Shown in pieces: positions 48,720-58,316 of a DNA stretch of 64,000 nt. Origin of the DNA: Trichobilharzia szidati (lineage: Eukaryota > Platyhelminthes > Trematoda > Strigeidida > Schistosomatidae); contig OX235277.1 of assembly GCA_944472155.2 (NCBI GenBank), positions 19,168,804-19,232,803 on the forward strand, given 5' to 3'. The notes under the pieces are model-generated. The model ran no database searches and was not told where the DNA came from. It worked only from the letters and a program-made list of their open reading frames with translations. Made by a program: the position numbers and the translations under genes. The number at the start of each line of letters is the position of its first letter. Within the stretch, counting starts at the first letter, position 1.

Positions 48720-48990
48720 GCATCAAAATGAAACTCATGAAGCGAGTATATTGTACAGGAGACATAAATTTATGATTTAAGCTTCTACATTTTGTTCCAG
48801 CTACTCGCGTTGTCACTTGAACATTCAAAAACCAGAAAAGCTCATTCCCTTCTGTTTCTTTAGTACAAATTACTTTATGACGGGCTTTGTTAAAGTTCTC
48901 TGATATCAATGTCAGCTTACTCTCCTTCCCTGAAAATAAACTACTATGTTCAGATAGTATTCTGATCATTGCATTTTCTGTTGTATGCAG
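48720..48990 (-). mobile_element. Penelope-like element fragment (RT C-terminal part)
   Basis: The minus-strand frame contains 'ENFNKARHKVICTKETEGNE', 'LFWFLNVQVTTRVAGT' and 'PVQYTRFMSF'. This matches the pattern of the Penelope RT end: N-K-A-H-x-x-I-x-F-T-x-E, F-L-D-V-x-V, Y-x-x-F-x-S. The D of FLD is N here. No YVDD, linker or endonuclease was found nearby. It is a short dead fragment. Confidence 0.6.
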
Positions 48991-50012
48991 ATAGGAAAAG
49001 AATAGGAATCCTGGAGATGAAAATGGAAGGAGACGTGAACACAAACGATGTACAGGGTAAACACGAAACACACATTTCCAAAGTGATTTGGCGCACAACA
49101 GACATCACTTTATGGCGTCATCGTTCATAATCTTGTTATTATTTTTGTCATTTATTTCTCAATCACTTTTGGATGTCTATTCATTTCACAGATAACAAAA
49201 TACACTGAAAGAGAACTCATTTTATTATCTTAAGATAAGCTGTGTATTTCCATGATTTAAGTTGAAAAAATAAACAATTTATATGCGTAAACAATGAACG
49301 TGTGGAAATAAACAATTTTATTTTCACTTATATTACTGCCACACATTAACTAATATACTTGTATTTCCCAAATCCATTGTAGATCTTTCCATGACATCAA
49401 ATATCAGTGTAGTGAAATGACAATACACAGGTGAAGGGATGAGCATTGTCCGAAAGGAGAGATTATTAAACACTGAATTAGTCCTGCTCCCTTGCAGTGT
49501 GTGTGAAACAACTCACATAGCGCCACTAAAAGTAGCTAACGTGTTGTTGTAATCGATGAATGGGATTCTAAAGGAATGGCCATAGTATTCTGTATGCATT
49601 AACTGCCGAGTATTTCAAGATGCAGGCTATTTTATGCTGTCAAAAGTAACGTTTCTTTCTTCTCATAAAATCAGGATTACTCACCCCACCCCTCCATACC
49701 TCCATTTTAGACGTAGTAATGATTTCATCTCCTCTCCTAAGTAAGTGAAACAAAGTTCTTCTATCGCTTAGTCTTATACTCATTTTGTCATGTAAACATA
49801 AAATATCGCTCTTCCTAGGAAGTTTGGGATCTCAGCCTACACTGAATATTTATTTCTCGTTGGAAATATAACGCTCTCATGTTTCCAAGTATATTTTATC
49901 ACTTATCGAATTGTGTTTACAAGTAATGTTGGAATTTAAAACCAGTCCGTATCATAAGGAAGAGATACGTTATCCTACTGTGATACATCTATAACCTGTC
50001 TCTGTTCAACAG
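48991..50012. other. Unassigned AT-rich stretch
   Basis: No repeat or exon was recognised. Confidence 0.4.
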
Positions 50013-50074
50013 GATATTCTTTTGCACTTAGTTTTAAATTCCATTTCTGATCCAATGAATGGCGTTTCAGGATG
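50013..50074 (+). CDS. Possible internal exon (62 nt) of a plus-strand gene
   Basis: Superb acceptor (ATCTATAACCTGTCTCTGTT, then CAACAG at 50007-50012). The phase-0 reading 'DILLHLVLNSISDPMNGVSG' is protein-like and ends two bases into a codon before GTAAATG at 50075. The next acceptor, at 50206, resumes in matching phase. The donor GTAAAT is only moderate. An overlapping alternative (acceptor CGTTTCAG, exon 50071-50136, donor GTGAGAG, 'MVNEFQSLVKSENMKL') cannot be excluded. I recognise no family. Confidence 0.35.
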
Positions 50075-50158
50075 GTAAATGAATTTCAAAGCCTGGTGAA
50101 AAGTGAAAATATGAAACTGATTACGGAATGCGAACTGGTGAGAGCATCTTATTTCCTA

Positions 50159-50175
50159 TGTGTGTGTGTGTGTGT
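50159..50175. repeat. (TG)n microsatellite
   Basis: About 8 TG units inside the proposed 132-base intron between 50074 and 50207. Such a pyrimidine/GT-rich intron may modulate splicing. Confidence 0.9.
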
Positions 50176-50206
50176 ATTTTCGTATTCGTGTCTACCCGCA
50201 CTTCAG

Positions 50207-50272
50207 TGGTTCAAAATGCAAACAAGAGGCTTTTCGTTCTGCCAAAATATTGTGGCTGTACCCACTGCAGAA
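50207..50272 (+). CDS. Possible internal exon (66 nt), partner of the 50.01-kb exon
   Basis: Acceptor TTCGTGTCTACCCGCACTTCAG, donor GTATGTGTATT. Joined to the 50.01-kb exon it reads 'C-GSKCKQEAFRSAKILWL' then 'YPLQ', open and protein-like. All three frames happen to be open here. One of the others ends 'PKYCGCTHCRSMCIGENF' and a stop at 50335, a cysteine-rich alternative, so the correct frame is uncertain. The next exon would lie beyond the retroelement that follows. Confidence 0.33.
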
Positions 50273-50691
50273 GTATGTGTATTGGAGAAAACTTCTCTAT
50301 GGATAAGAAAGGTCTTCCGGAGAGCTTCACTTCTTAGAAATTTTAGAGTTTTCGAAATGTATTTTGATGACATTGTTCTCATACAAACTCTTAACTGCAG
50401 ATAATATCATAAACCGAAGATAATAACCCAATACATTTGTGGATAAATCTGGTGTTATGCTTAACACTGCCACTTCATGATCTCAACGATGAAATACTAG
50501 TCTATGAAGTTGATCGAATTCGAGGGTGCCAAAAGACTAGCTTCGTTACTTAATCCTTCACAGTCTGCAATATATTCTAACTATGATACAGGCGATAAAT
50601 TGAGATGACATTCGGATAGATTAACCACAACATTTTCCATCACGGAAAAATCTAAGCATCTTCATAATACTCCGATCATGCGATTCAGTAT

Positions 50692-51837
50692 TTGGGACAG
50701 GCCGTGTGTGACCGGCCTCAAGCAGTTGTCCCCTGGGCTCTGAGGTCACGCAACCAACTTCCACAGTGTGGGCAGCCGGGAAGTAACAATCGCCCTCACA
50801 ATCCGAAGTGCACGCGAAACCTCTATAATCCTCACTCATTTTTGTATCCATCTTCATCTCTATTATCTTGCCTTCCTTCTACCAATGCAACTCCTTTACT
50901 TGATGGCTCTTCACTTCCTCTTCACTCTGTGTGCACTGATAACGATGGAAGCCAAAAAGCCACCATCGATAGACTCCTAAAGCCACGCCACCAATTTCAT
51001 ATAGGGGCACTTAATGTTAGGACACTTTGCCAAATAGGACAACTAGCATCACTAGCCAAGACTCTGGCATCCCGAGCCATTGATGTATGTTGTGTTTCAG
51101 AAACACGCATACAACACCCAAGTGTGGTCATTCACCTAACCCCATCTGGCCAACAGGATGAATCTGCAAAATTCACCCTGAGGGTGTCAGGAGATGCTAC
51201 GGCTAGCTCACGAGGATTAGCTGGTGTTGGGATAGCTTTGAGGACTAGGGCAGAAAAGACATTACTTGACTGGATCCCGGTAGATAGCCGAATGTGTGCT
51301 GTCCGTCTGAACGGATCAGTGAAAAGGAGAAAGGACTGCACTACTCGCCGATGCCTTTTCGTAATCTCCGCCTACGCCCCCACTGACTGCAGTTCGGATG
51401 AAACGAAGGATGAGTTCTACCAAAAGCTGTCTAGTTTGCTGCGAAAGGCTAGATGCTCAGATATAGTCGTTTTAGCTGGTGAATTTAATGCTCAAGTGGG
51501 GAAATTGTGTCAATCTGAGAAGAATGTCTGTGGCACATACGGAATTCCGTGCCAGCGAACCGACAACGGTGACCGTCTCCTACAGTTCTGTTCAGATAAT
51601 CATTTGTTTCTTGTAAGCACTAACTTCAAACACAAGGAGAGACACTGTTTGACCTGGCGACCCCCATCATCAAACCAACGCTGGACACAAATAGACCACA
51701 TAGCAATAAGGTATCGTTGGCGTGGGTCGGTAGGAGATTGTCGCTCCTTCTGGAACACGTGTGTAGATACTGATCACGCACTGGTCCGCGCTCGTGTGTG
51801 CTTACGACTGAGCGGACGTAGGAAACAGCGGCGGTAA
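50692..51837 (+). pseudogene. RTE family 1 endonuclease domain
   Basis: 381 codons. The endonuclease fold starts near residue 100 with 'IGALNVRTLCQIGQLASLAK' (catalytic N), 'CCVSETRIQ' (E), 'VISAYAPTD' (Y), 'VLAGEFNAQVG', 'QIDHIAIRYRW' and 'DTDHALVRA' (final D and H). In APE-type endonucleases the fifth block is G-D-F-N-A. Here the catalytic Asp is Glu, which would impair nicking. The domain cuts target DNA to prime reverse transcription. The frame ends at TAA 51835-51837, where a one-base shift separates it from the linker ('NPSRPQLDQETKSLFEEELA' in frame 3 onward), so the two were once one polyprotein. Confidence 0.9.
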
Positions 51838-53874
51838 ACCCATCACGTCCCCAGCTCGATCAGGAAACTAAGTCCCTATTTGAGGAAGAACTAGCTAAAC
51901 ACATATCTGAGTTCGACAGCTGCGCTCACCCTGAAGAAGCCTGGAAGAATATTCAGTCAGCCATAGATACAGCTGTAAAAGCTGTGAATAAGGTAAATCC
52001 AAAGGTGAGTAAAAACCATTGGATTTCGACTGCCTCATCCGAACTGATAGATGCTAGAAAACTTATTCCGGCAAGCTCCGAATTCAATGAGGAGCGAAAG
52101 CTGCACAAAAGAAAACTTACGAAAAGTCTCCGCGAGGACCGTGAACAGTGGTGGTTGACAAAGGCGAAAGAGATGGAAAAAGCATCGGCGATAGGCAACA
52201 CTAGGCAACTCTTTAGACTCATCAGGGCGACGGGTGGGAGAAGGCAAATCATAAGTGAGACTATTTCTGAGAAAAATGGCTCCTTAATTAGCTCTCAGGA
52301 TAGACGCCTTGAACGCTAGAAGGAACACTTTGAGGAACAATTTAACTTGCCTACAGCCACACTGAGCCTCCCCGCCATCCAGCACACACCCGAATGGTAC
52401 ATAGACACTGGCCCGCCGTCTGCAAGTGAGGTCACAAAAGCTATCTGTAATTTGAAACGAGGCAAAGCGGCAGGACCCGACGGAATTATTCCGGTGGGAA
52501 TCAGAGACGGTTCCATCAGATTGGGGTAAGTCACTTATTATACCAATATTCAAGAAGGGAGACAAGTCCTCATGTGATAATCATAGAGGAATCAGCCTGA
52601 CGAACATAGTCTCTAAAATCCTAGGCTCAGTAATCATGCACAGACTAAGCCGAACTCGGGAGGAACAAACGAGGGAAAATCAAGTGAGCTTTAGGCCAGG
52701 TAGAGGGTGCATAGATCATATCTTCACTCTCCGACAGATCCCAGAACATAGACACACTTTTAGGCGTCCAGCAATTGCCATATTTCTTGACTTGAAGGCG
52801 ACCTTCGACTCCGTGGATTGAGAGGTACTATGGCAATGTTTGACTGTGAAGGGAGTGCCAAGAAAGTACATTGCACTAATCAAGGCACTCTACTCAAACT
52901 CACGTAGCCATGTAAGGGCTTATGGGGAATTTTCATCTGAAATGATAACAACCAGTGGTGTCCGTCAAGGATGTCCACTTTCTCCTTTTCTGTTTAACTT
53001 CATCATAGATATGCTAATGGAAGTATCCTTAACTGAACTTAACGACTTAAGAATCGACTTGTTACCAGGGAAAAGTCTTATGGGCTTAGAATATGCAGAT
53101 GACATAGTCCTGTGAGGGGAGGATGCTGACAAAATGCAGAGTCTTCTGAACACCTTGAGCAGCAATCTTCGTATGTTTGGCATGCGATTCGCCCCTGTAA
53201 AATGTAAGACGCCACTACAGGACTGGACTACGTCAACTCCTAGCTTCGTGATAGGGAGTGAAGTGATAGAACATGTTGACCACTTCACCTATTTGGGAAG
53301 TTGTATCAGCACCAACGGATTGGTTGGTGACGAAATCTCAGCACGGATCCAAAAAGCTCGGGCTGCTTTCGCTAACTTACACCGTCTCTGACGTAGGCGT
53401 GACATCCGGCTATCAACCAAGGGACGTGTGTACTGCTCAGCAGTTCGCTCCGTCCTTCTCTATGGCTCTGAAACATGGCCAATACGAGTTGAAGACATGA
53501 AAAGGTTGTCTGTTTTTGATCATAGATGTTTACGATCTCTTTCTAACGTTAGGTGGCATAATAAGGTAAGTAATGTTGACGTTAGGCGTAGAGTGTTGGG
53601 CAAAGAGGGAAAATCAATCGAAGAAGCTATAAAGTTACATAGATTGAGATAGCTAGGTCACGTGCTGTGCATGCCTAGCCATCGCCTCCCACGACGGGCA
53701 TTACTAGCTGATATAGGTGCAGGTTGGAAAAGAGTAAGTGGTGGCCAAACAAAAACATGGCATCAATCCATGAAATCCCTGACAGTTAAACTGAGTCAGG
53801 TAGGGAGGGAGATGCAGACTTCCGGGTTGGGGCCCGCCCTCGGGACTCTAAGAATCAATGGCTGGAGACAATAG
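51834..53874 (+). pseudogene. RTE family 1 linker, reverse transcriptase and C-terminal domain
   Basis: The linker helix region is at 51834-52480. RT follows: 'LTNIVSKILGSVI', 'QVSFRPGRGCIDHIFTLR' (finger/palm), motif A 'IFLDLKATFDSVD' (52780-52818; the usual A-F-D has become A-T-F-D), motif B 'SGVRQGCPLSPFLFNFIID' and motif C 'LEYADDIVL' (53085-53112) with the catalytic Asp pair intact. Then 'FTYLGSCIS', 'DEISARIQKARAAFANL', 'VRSVLLYGSETWPI' and the C-terminal '[18 protein letters not shown]'. Five stops and one frame change fall between these blocks. It encodes no functional enzyme. Confidence 0.9.
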
Positions 53875-54164
53875 GTGACATGGCTCAAAATCGTTGTCAA
53901 TGGCGCAGATGTATTCAGTCTCTTTAACCTTCATATTCCTTTCTACCATTACTCATTCTGTTTCACTCTTATACTTGTCAAAACTCTATTGATTCTCTTC
54001 ACTCATTTTCTTGTCTACCTTTGTGTGGTATTTGGAACGTGGCAACTCGAACTGCTGCACTTCAGTGCCAAGTTCTATGTTGAATCCAGCCAGCCAGCCA
54101 GTATTTGGGAGATGGACTGTAATGTCTTCTTTACTAATTTCAGTTCCGCATTATCAATCTATCA

Positions 54165-54700
54165 TTATTATTATTTTTTCCTCTAGTTCCTAGGAAACAT
54201 AGAGCTTCAGCCGCACGTCTCCACTGCGGTCAGTTCTCTGTCAACCTTTTCAATTGGCTCCACGTCTGCCCACATGCTTTTACCCCTCTTCACATGACCT
54301 CCTCCATGTCACTCTCAGACTGACGACCAACTTACCGCTTCCTGTTCGTGTCCAACTCAAGAGCCTGGCGTGCGATGTCACTTGATGGTTTCCTCAGAGT
54401 GTGGTGGACAATCCATCTCCATTTCTTCCTGCTTATTTGTAGCACAATCGGTTCGTGGTTGGTTCGCTCATTGTCAGAGATCCCTGTTGCTGATCTTTTC
54501 TGGCTGACCATCTGATCTTGAGTATTGAGCGAAGACAGCTGTTGATGGAGGTCTGTAGTTTGTTTGAGGTGCTCTTCATGACGCACCAAGTCTCTGATCC
54601 ATAAAGTAATCAGTCTATCATTGCATATGTTAATTTTTTGAAATGTTGTAGAACTAACTGTAAAGTCAACAGATGACAACTTATTCTTAATGAATAGTTG
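54165..54700 (-). mobile_element. 3' end of an RTE family 2 copy, inverted
   Basis: The plus strand starts with AATAATAATGATAG-type repeats reversed, then 'CTAGGAAACATAGAGCTTCA', the reverse of the family 2 3' end (compare 59745-59775). The minus-strand frame at 54679-54332 holds the C-terminal block 'NHEPIVLQISRKKWRWIVHH' and 'TLRKPSSDIARQAL', matching 59490-59580. It is 5'-truncated. It lies tail to tail with the family 1 element, about 15 bases after its 3' UTR. Confidence 0.85.
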
Positions 54701-55584
54701 TCATTTATCTAGACGACTCATCAAGTTGGATCCGCGAATAAGCGGCGCGTTTCAAGCCACTTACTTTCTATCCTCAGTTTCTTGTTCAGTTCAGCTTTGC
54801 CGTATTCAGCGTGTACTGGTCTTCACAAGATGTTTACCTTAGACTCCTGTTGGTTTCTTATATGACTTCACTAGCGTCACAATAGGAGTACCCGTATTGG
54901 AAAGTCTAAATGACATGAGAATGCCGTGTTCAGTCAAACTGTCCAACTAATTCTTAACTACATTCGTCGAACTATATAGAAGTACCTGGCGATTTCAAAA
55001 ATACGGAATGAAATTTCATACCACAAACACAGTGTGAACACCTAAAAACTAGTTATAAGATATGAATGAATCAGTTAACAGGGATATTTTGATATCCAAC
55101 AAGTTGACAGCTTTAAGTCCGACTAAATGTAGACCATATCGACCAGTCAATAAAGAAATCTTCACGAGGTTACGACTTTCTGATTTCAAAAGGGTGTCAA
55201 CAGTAATAGTTAGGTGTAGCTTATGACCAGTATTACCTGCAACTGATATAATAGTAGGCTACTGCTGTACGTCCTTTGAAAGAAACAGTAAATGCATCTA
55301 AGATATTACAGACTTGGTACATTCAGCAATAAACATAAGAAAGTTAATCCTGTTTGACGTTTAAGTGAAAGTTCTCACTAGTTCAGAATGGGTAACAACG
55401 ACTCCTTCTTTACACCTAACAAAATGGTAGAATTATCTGTATTCTGTGTTGTCAAAGTATTTAAACCTGTAGACAGGGATTTCATTTGTCGAACATTGTC
55501 ATATTAATAACGCTGAGAATTCAAAGATTGACATCTATGTAGTATGTGAATTCTCGCACACTCATAAATGACTTGAAATTTCAG
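54701..55584. other. Unassigned AT-rich stretch
   Basis: A short GC-richer patch (54740-54800, 'CGCGAATAAGCGGCGCG') may be the decayed 5' part of the inverted RTE copy. Otherwise nothing was recognised. Confidence 0.35.
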
Positions 55585-55683
55585 CTTTTCAAACAAAACC
55601 AATCACAGCTGGATGATAATTTGGATTTCCTAACACGAATCTTCGAGAGAATTATATCAAAATGCGTTGAAACGGAACTGGAG
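55585..55683 (+). CDS. Possible 99-nt internal exon, helical protein
   Basis: The acceptor ATGACTTGAAATTTCAG opens a phase-0 frame of 33 codons. It reads like a genuine amphipathic helix ('QSQLDDNLDFLTRIFERIIS', then 'KCVETELE') and ends at GAG before GTTTACTTAC. The donor GTTTAC is non-consensus, which is the main weakness. Without splicing, the frame runs on to a stop at 55735. No family was recognised. It may belong to the same plus-strand gene as the 50.0-50.3 kb exons, with the retroelements in an intron, but no link is shown. Confidence 0.35.
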
Positions 55684-56348
55684 GTTTACTTACTGTTAAC
55701 TTATCCAAACATGACACAAACATTTTTGATAATCTGATATATTCATGGAAGGATTCGGATCAATTCTTCGTCTAACTTGGAAAATGATTATTAGTCATGT
55801 GTGTTACCTCACAATCATTGCCAGTGAGTAGCACTAACTCAGTGTTTCATAACCTTTTCTAGCTCTAAATACACTGACACACGATATCGTGAAAAGATTT
55901 ACGGTAAATTTGAGAGATACACGTAAATTACATTGAAGCGTCAGAGTGATTTAAGTGAAAACAGAATTGTTTATTTCCATCTGTTCATTGTTTACGCGCA
56001 TGAATTGTTGTTTTGCTGACTTGGATGAGGAGACATAACTTATCGTACGATAACAAAATTAACTCATTCTTATGCTTTCTATTGTGTATTTTCAGTTAAG
56101 TAAATAGGCTTATCCGGATGATATGTTTACTTCGTTTTAGTATTTGTTTGCTCTTCACGTCTCGTTATCTCTGTGATCCACAGACACTGTGTTAAGTCTT
56201 TTCATGTCGACACCCTATCACTTACACATTTGTGATTAATATTTTACTACTTATTACTACTAAGTAGCATGAGTTGATATTTTGTTTATCATTTTGTCAT
56301 ACTTATTGATTTCCGTGAAAGTTTATCTAATTTGTTGTATATTACGAG
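55684..56348. other. Unassigned AT-rich stretch
   Basis: No element or exon was recognised. A good acceptor-like tract at about 56080-56097 opens into stops in all frames. Confidence 0.4.
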
Positions 56349-56527
56349 TTGATCACGGATTGATATCAGTTAGATCGATACTGAAAGCTAGAGAAAACTG
56401 GACAACGGTTTCATCCTAGTTTGGGAATCACCGGCAGCACGCACCCGCCACCAGTGTTGGAAACCTGGACCTTCCGTTTACGAGGTAAGCTCGTATGCCA
56501 TTCAACCACTGGGAACCGATTCAAATG
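56349..56527 (-). repeat. tRNA-derived SINE, family E
   Basis: The minus-strand head 'GGTTCCCAGTGGTTGAATGG' carries an A box, and 'GGTCCAGGTTTCCAACAC' a decayed B box. The body is shared with 33666-33848 down to the terminal GTTGATCACG motif. Confidence 0.6.
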
Positions 56528-57169
56528 CCCATGAATAGTTGGTTTGTAAGGATCAGATTTGCTTTCACGAGTTGATATCAATCTGTTTACAAGCGCACGT
56601 GGAGCACCTCTGAGACAACTTCAAATGATTTTCTTAATAATGTACACTGACAATATATCTGATGGCAAACAGACCAGATATCCATTGATTTCGGGTTTGT
56701 ATACTCCACTCACTATCATTTTGTGTAATATAGTGCCGCATTTTTGATGACTCTTAGAAGAAATCTGCACTGCTTATGCTTATTTGCATTGGATCACTTC
56801 TGAAGTAGAATACCATAGAACAACATGTTTTTCTTTTGAGTTCATTTCCAGTGCCTCCTCAAAGATATTTCTCTGATGTTTATTGTATCTTAATTTTCAA
56901 ATTTTAATTAGAACTAACAACTGGTTGACAATTTAATGATTTAGGAGAAAATAATCGTTAATCGCCAATTTAATTTCCACCAGCGCAGAAGTTTAGCTAT
57001 ATTTGATATCAGAACTGACATAGTCCATCCATCCAGGAATGTCCGCTGCATTGCTAGGCCGTAGAGATCGTTGTCCTGGTGGCCTGTTTATATCACTAAG
57101 CTACCAAAACTTTCTGTCCATCAGAATGCATTGTATTTACCCCTTTTGATATTGTTGTAAAAATACAAC
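56528..57169. other. Unassigned AT-rich stretch
   Basis: A 62-codon plus-strand frame at 56559-56747 begins in protein-like fashion ('VDINLFTSARGAPLRQLQM') but has no good splice sites or start context. It may be a fragment of an exon or chance. Confidence 0.3.
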
Positions 57170-57390
57170 TACCACGGGGAGTCATAATCTATTCTTGCCC
57201 ACAATTTCGAGTAAGGCTCTACATATCGGTGAGAAAATGGAGCAACAGCATTGTTAAGTAATAGTGAAACATGGTTCGGATGGAACGATACTGATTCAAA
57301 CGACATATTTTCAGTTAACATATTATTCGAAGATTCTACACTAGATAGAAATAAATACCTTGCTATGCAAATCGCTGAAAAATCTGTATT
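57170..57390 (-). CDS. Possible internal exon, unknown protein
   Basis: Minus-strand acceptor ACACAATACAGATTTTTCAG. The open frame runs 'CIARYLFLSSVESSNNML', 'TENMSFESVSFHPNHVSLLL' and 'HRYVEPYSKLWARIDYDSP' to a GTAGTTGT donor-like site at 57170-57169. Continuing instead gives an immediate TAG, so it could be a terminal exon. The frame is open for 105 codons in all, long for non-repeat DNA here. The opposite strand is also open for 62 codons (57251-57439), which weakens the case. I recognise no family. Confidence 0.3.
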
Positions 57391-58316
57391 GTGTCTAGGT
57401 TCACTGTTCAGAATAAAGCTTCTACTATTGCCGTTGTAGGAGTTAAATGAAATTAACTGTGTCAGAAATGACTGTGTAGGATTCACACTGTTTCTTGCCT
57501 TAGAAGTGAAACCTCAAGAAACCTTCTATATGTGCATAAAGTAGCTTCATACTAGATCGAATGTATTACGCTTGACCGAAATGATATATCACGCAATACA
57601 ACCCCCCTGTGTTGACAAATACTAATACCATGTGGGTTAGAATACACCTTAAAGAACAGAAACTATTTGAACAATTAATCAATAAATTTTGAATTTTTGT
57701 ATTTCACAGACCTCAAATATTTTCAAACTACTAAAAGAGAACTTCATTTTGACGTATGTAGGCACTACAGATATTATTCTGTGAATGGTGAGATAAAATA
57801 TTCGGAAGTGCATTTTAATTGTATGAGAAAATGTTTTTAGGGTAGAAAGAGAATATGGAATTATATTCCGTTGATTTTGATTTTGATATAAATGCATAAA
57901 AAGTGTACATTCATAAATAACAAGACGAGGTTGTGAATGAGGTGAGATTAGATAAATGAGTGTGAAATATATCAAATGGTGTGAGAGGAAATACGAAAAG
58001 ATACCACGAAACACAAACAAACTAATAGGGTCAATCTGAACGAAGAATATTCTTTTCAATACATCCTTCTCTTCAGGTTCTTACAATTATAAAATATAAT
58101 ATTTATTGTCGTTACAATAATAGCCAGTTATGCGGTGGATACATTTTTTTAACGCAGAATAACAGATTAGTTATGGGGTGTCAAAATAAATAGTCGTATT
58201 TGTGTGACAAACGTGCTAGACAGAAATCGATTAGAAAATACTGTAAAATGGGAGACAATGGTGGTGATTAGTGATGCCCCACACTCTGCATATATATATT
58301 TATATGAAAATGAATC
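57391..58316. other. Unassigned AT-rich stretch before the RTE copy
   Basis: The minus-strand frame at 57679-58059 (126 codons) is rich in Ile/Phe/Tyr/Ser/His and has no coding character. A (TA)n run at about 58290-58300 lies at the presumed 5' junction of the retroelement. Confidence 0.4.

Larger units (their letters stand above)
50600..54150 (+). mobile_element. Near full-length, inactivated RTE-clade retrotransposon (family 1)
   Basis: Order: short GC-richer 5' region (about 50.6-50.95 kb), AP-type endonuclease, linker, reverse transcriptase, C-terminal domain, about 270-base 3' UTR. It is far better preserved than the other copies. Disabling changes include a frame shift at about 51834, stops at 52317 (TAG), 52819 (TGA), 53113 (TGA), 53389 (TGA) and 53650 (TAG), and a deletion between 'GKAAGPDG' (about 52480) and 'PSDWGKSLIIPIFKKGDK' (about 52515). 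RTE elements in schistosomes include SR2. I cannot say which named family this is. It abuts a minus-strand fragment of family 2 at 54165. Confidence 0.9.

Noticed and set aside
50692..51837. A cellular endonuclease gene
   Set aside because: The domain order (endonuclease, linker, RT, C-terminal block) and neighbouring RT remnants show it is the 5' half of an RTE element.
160..56527. Hammerhead ribozyme inside the SINEs
   Set aside because: Some schistosome SINEs carry hammerheads. I looked for the CTGATGAG and GAAAC core at the right spacing and did not find it.
57679..58059. 126-codon minus-strand protein
   Set aside because: Composition (Ile, Phe, Tyr, Ser, His runs) is that of translated AT-rich non-coding DNA.
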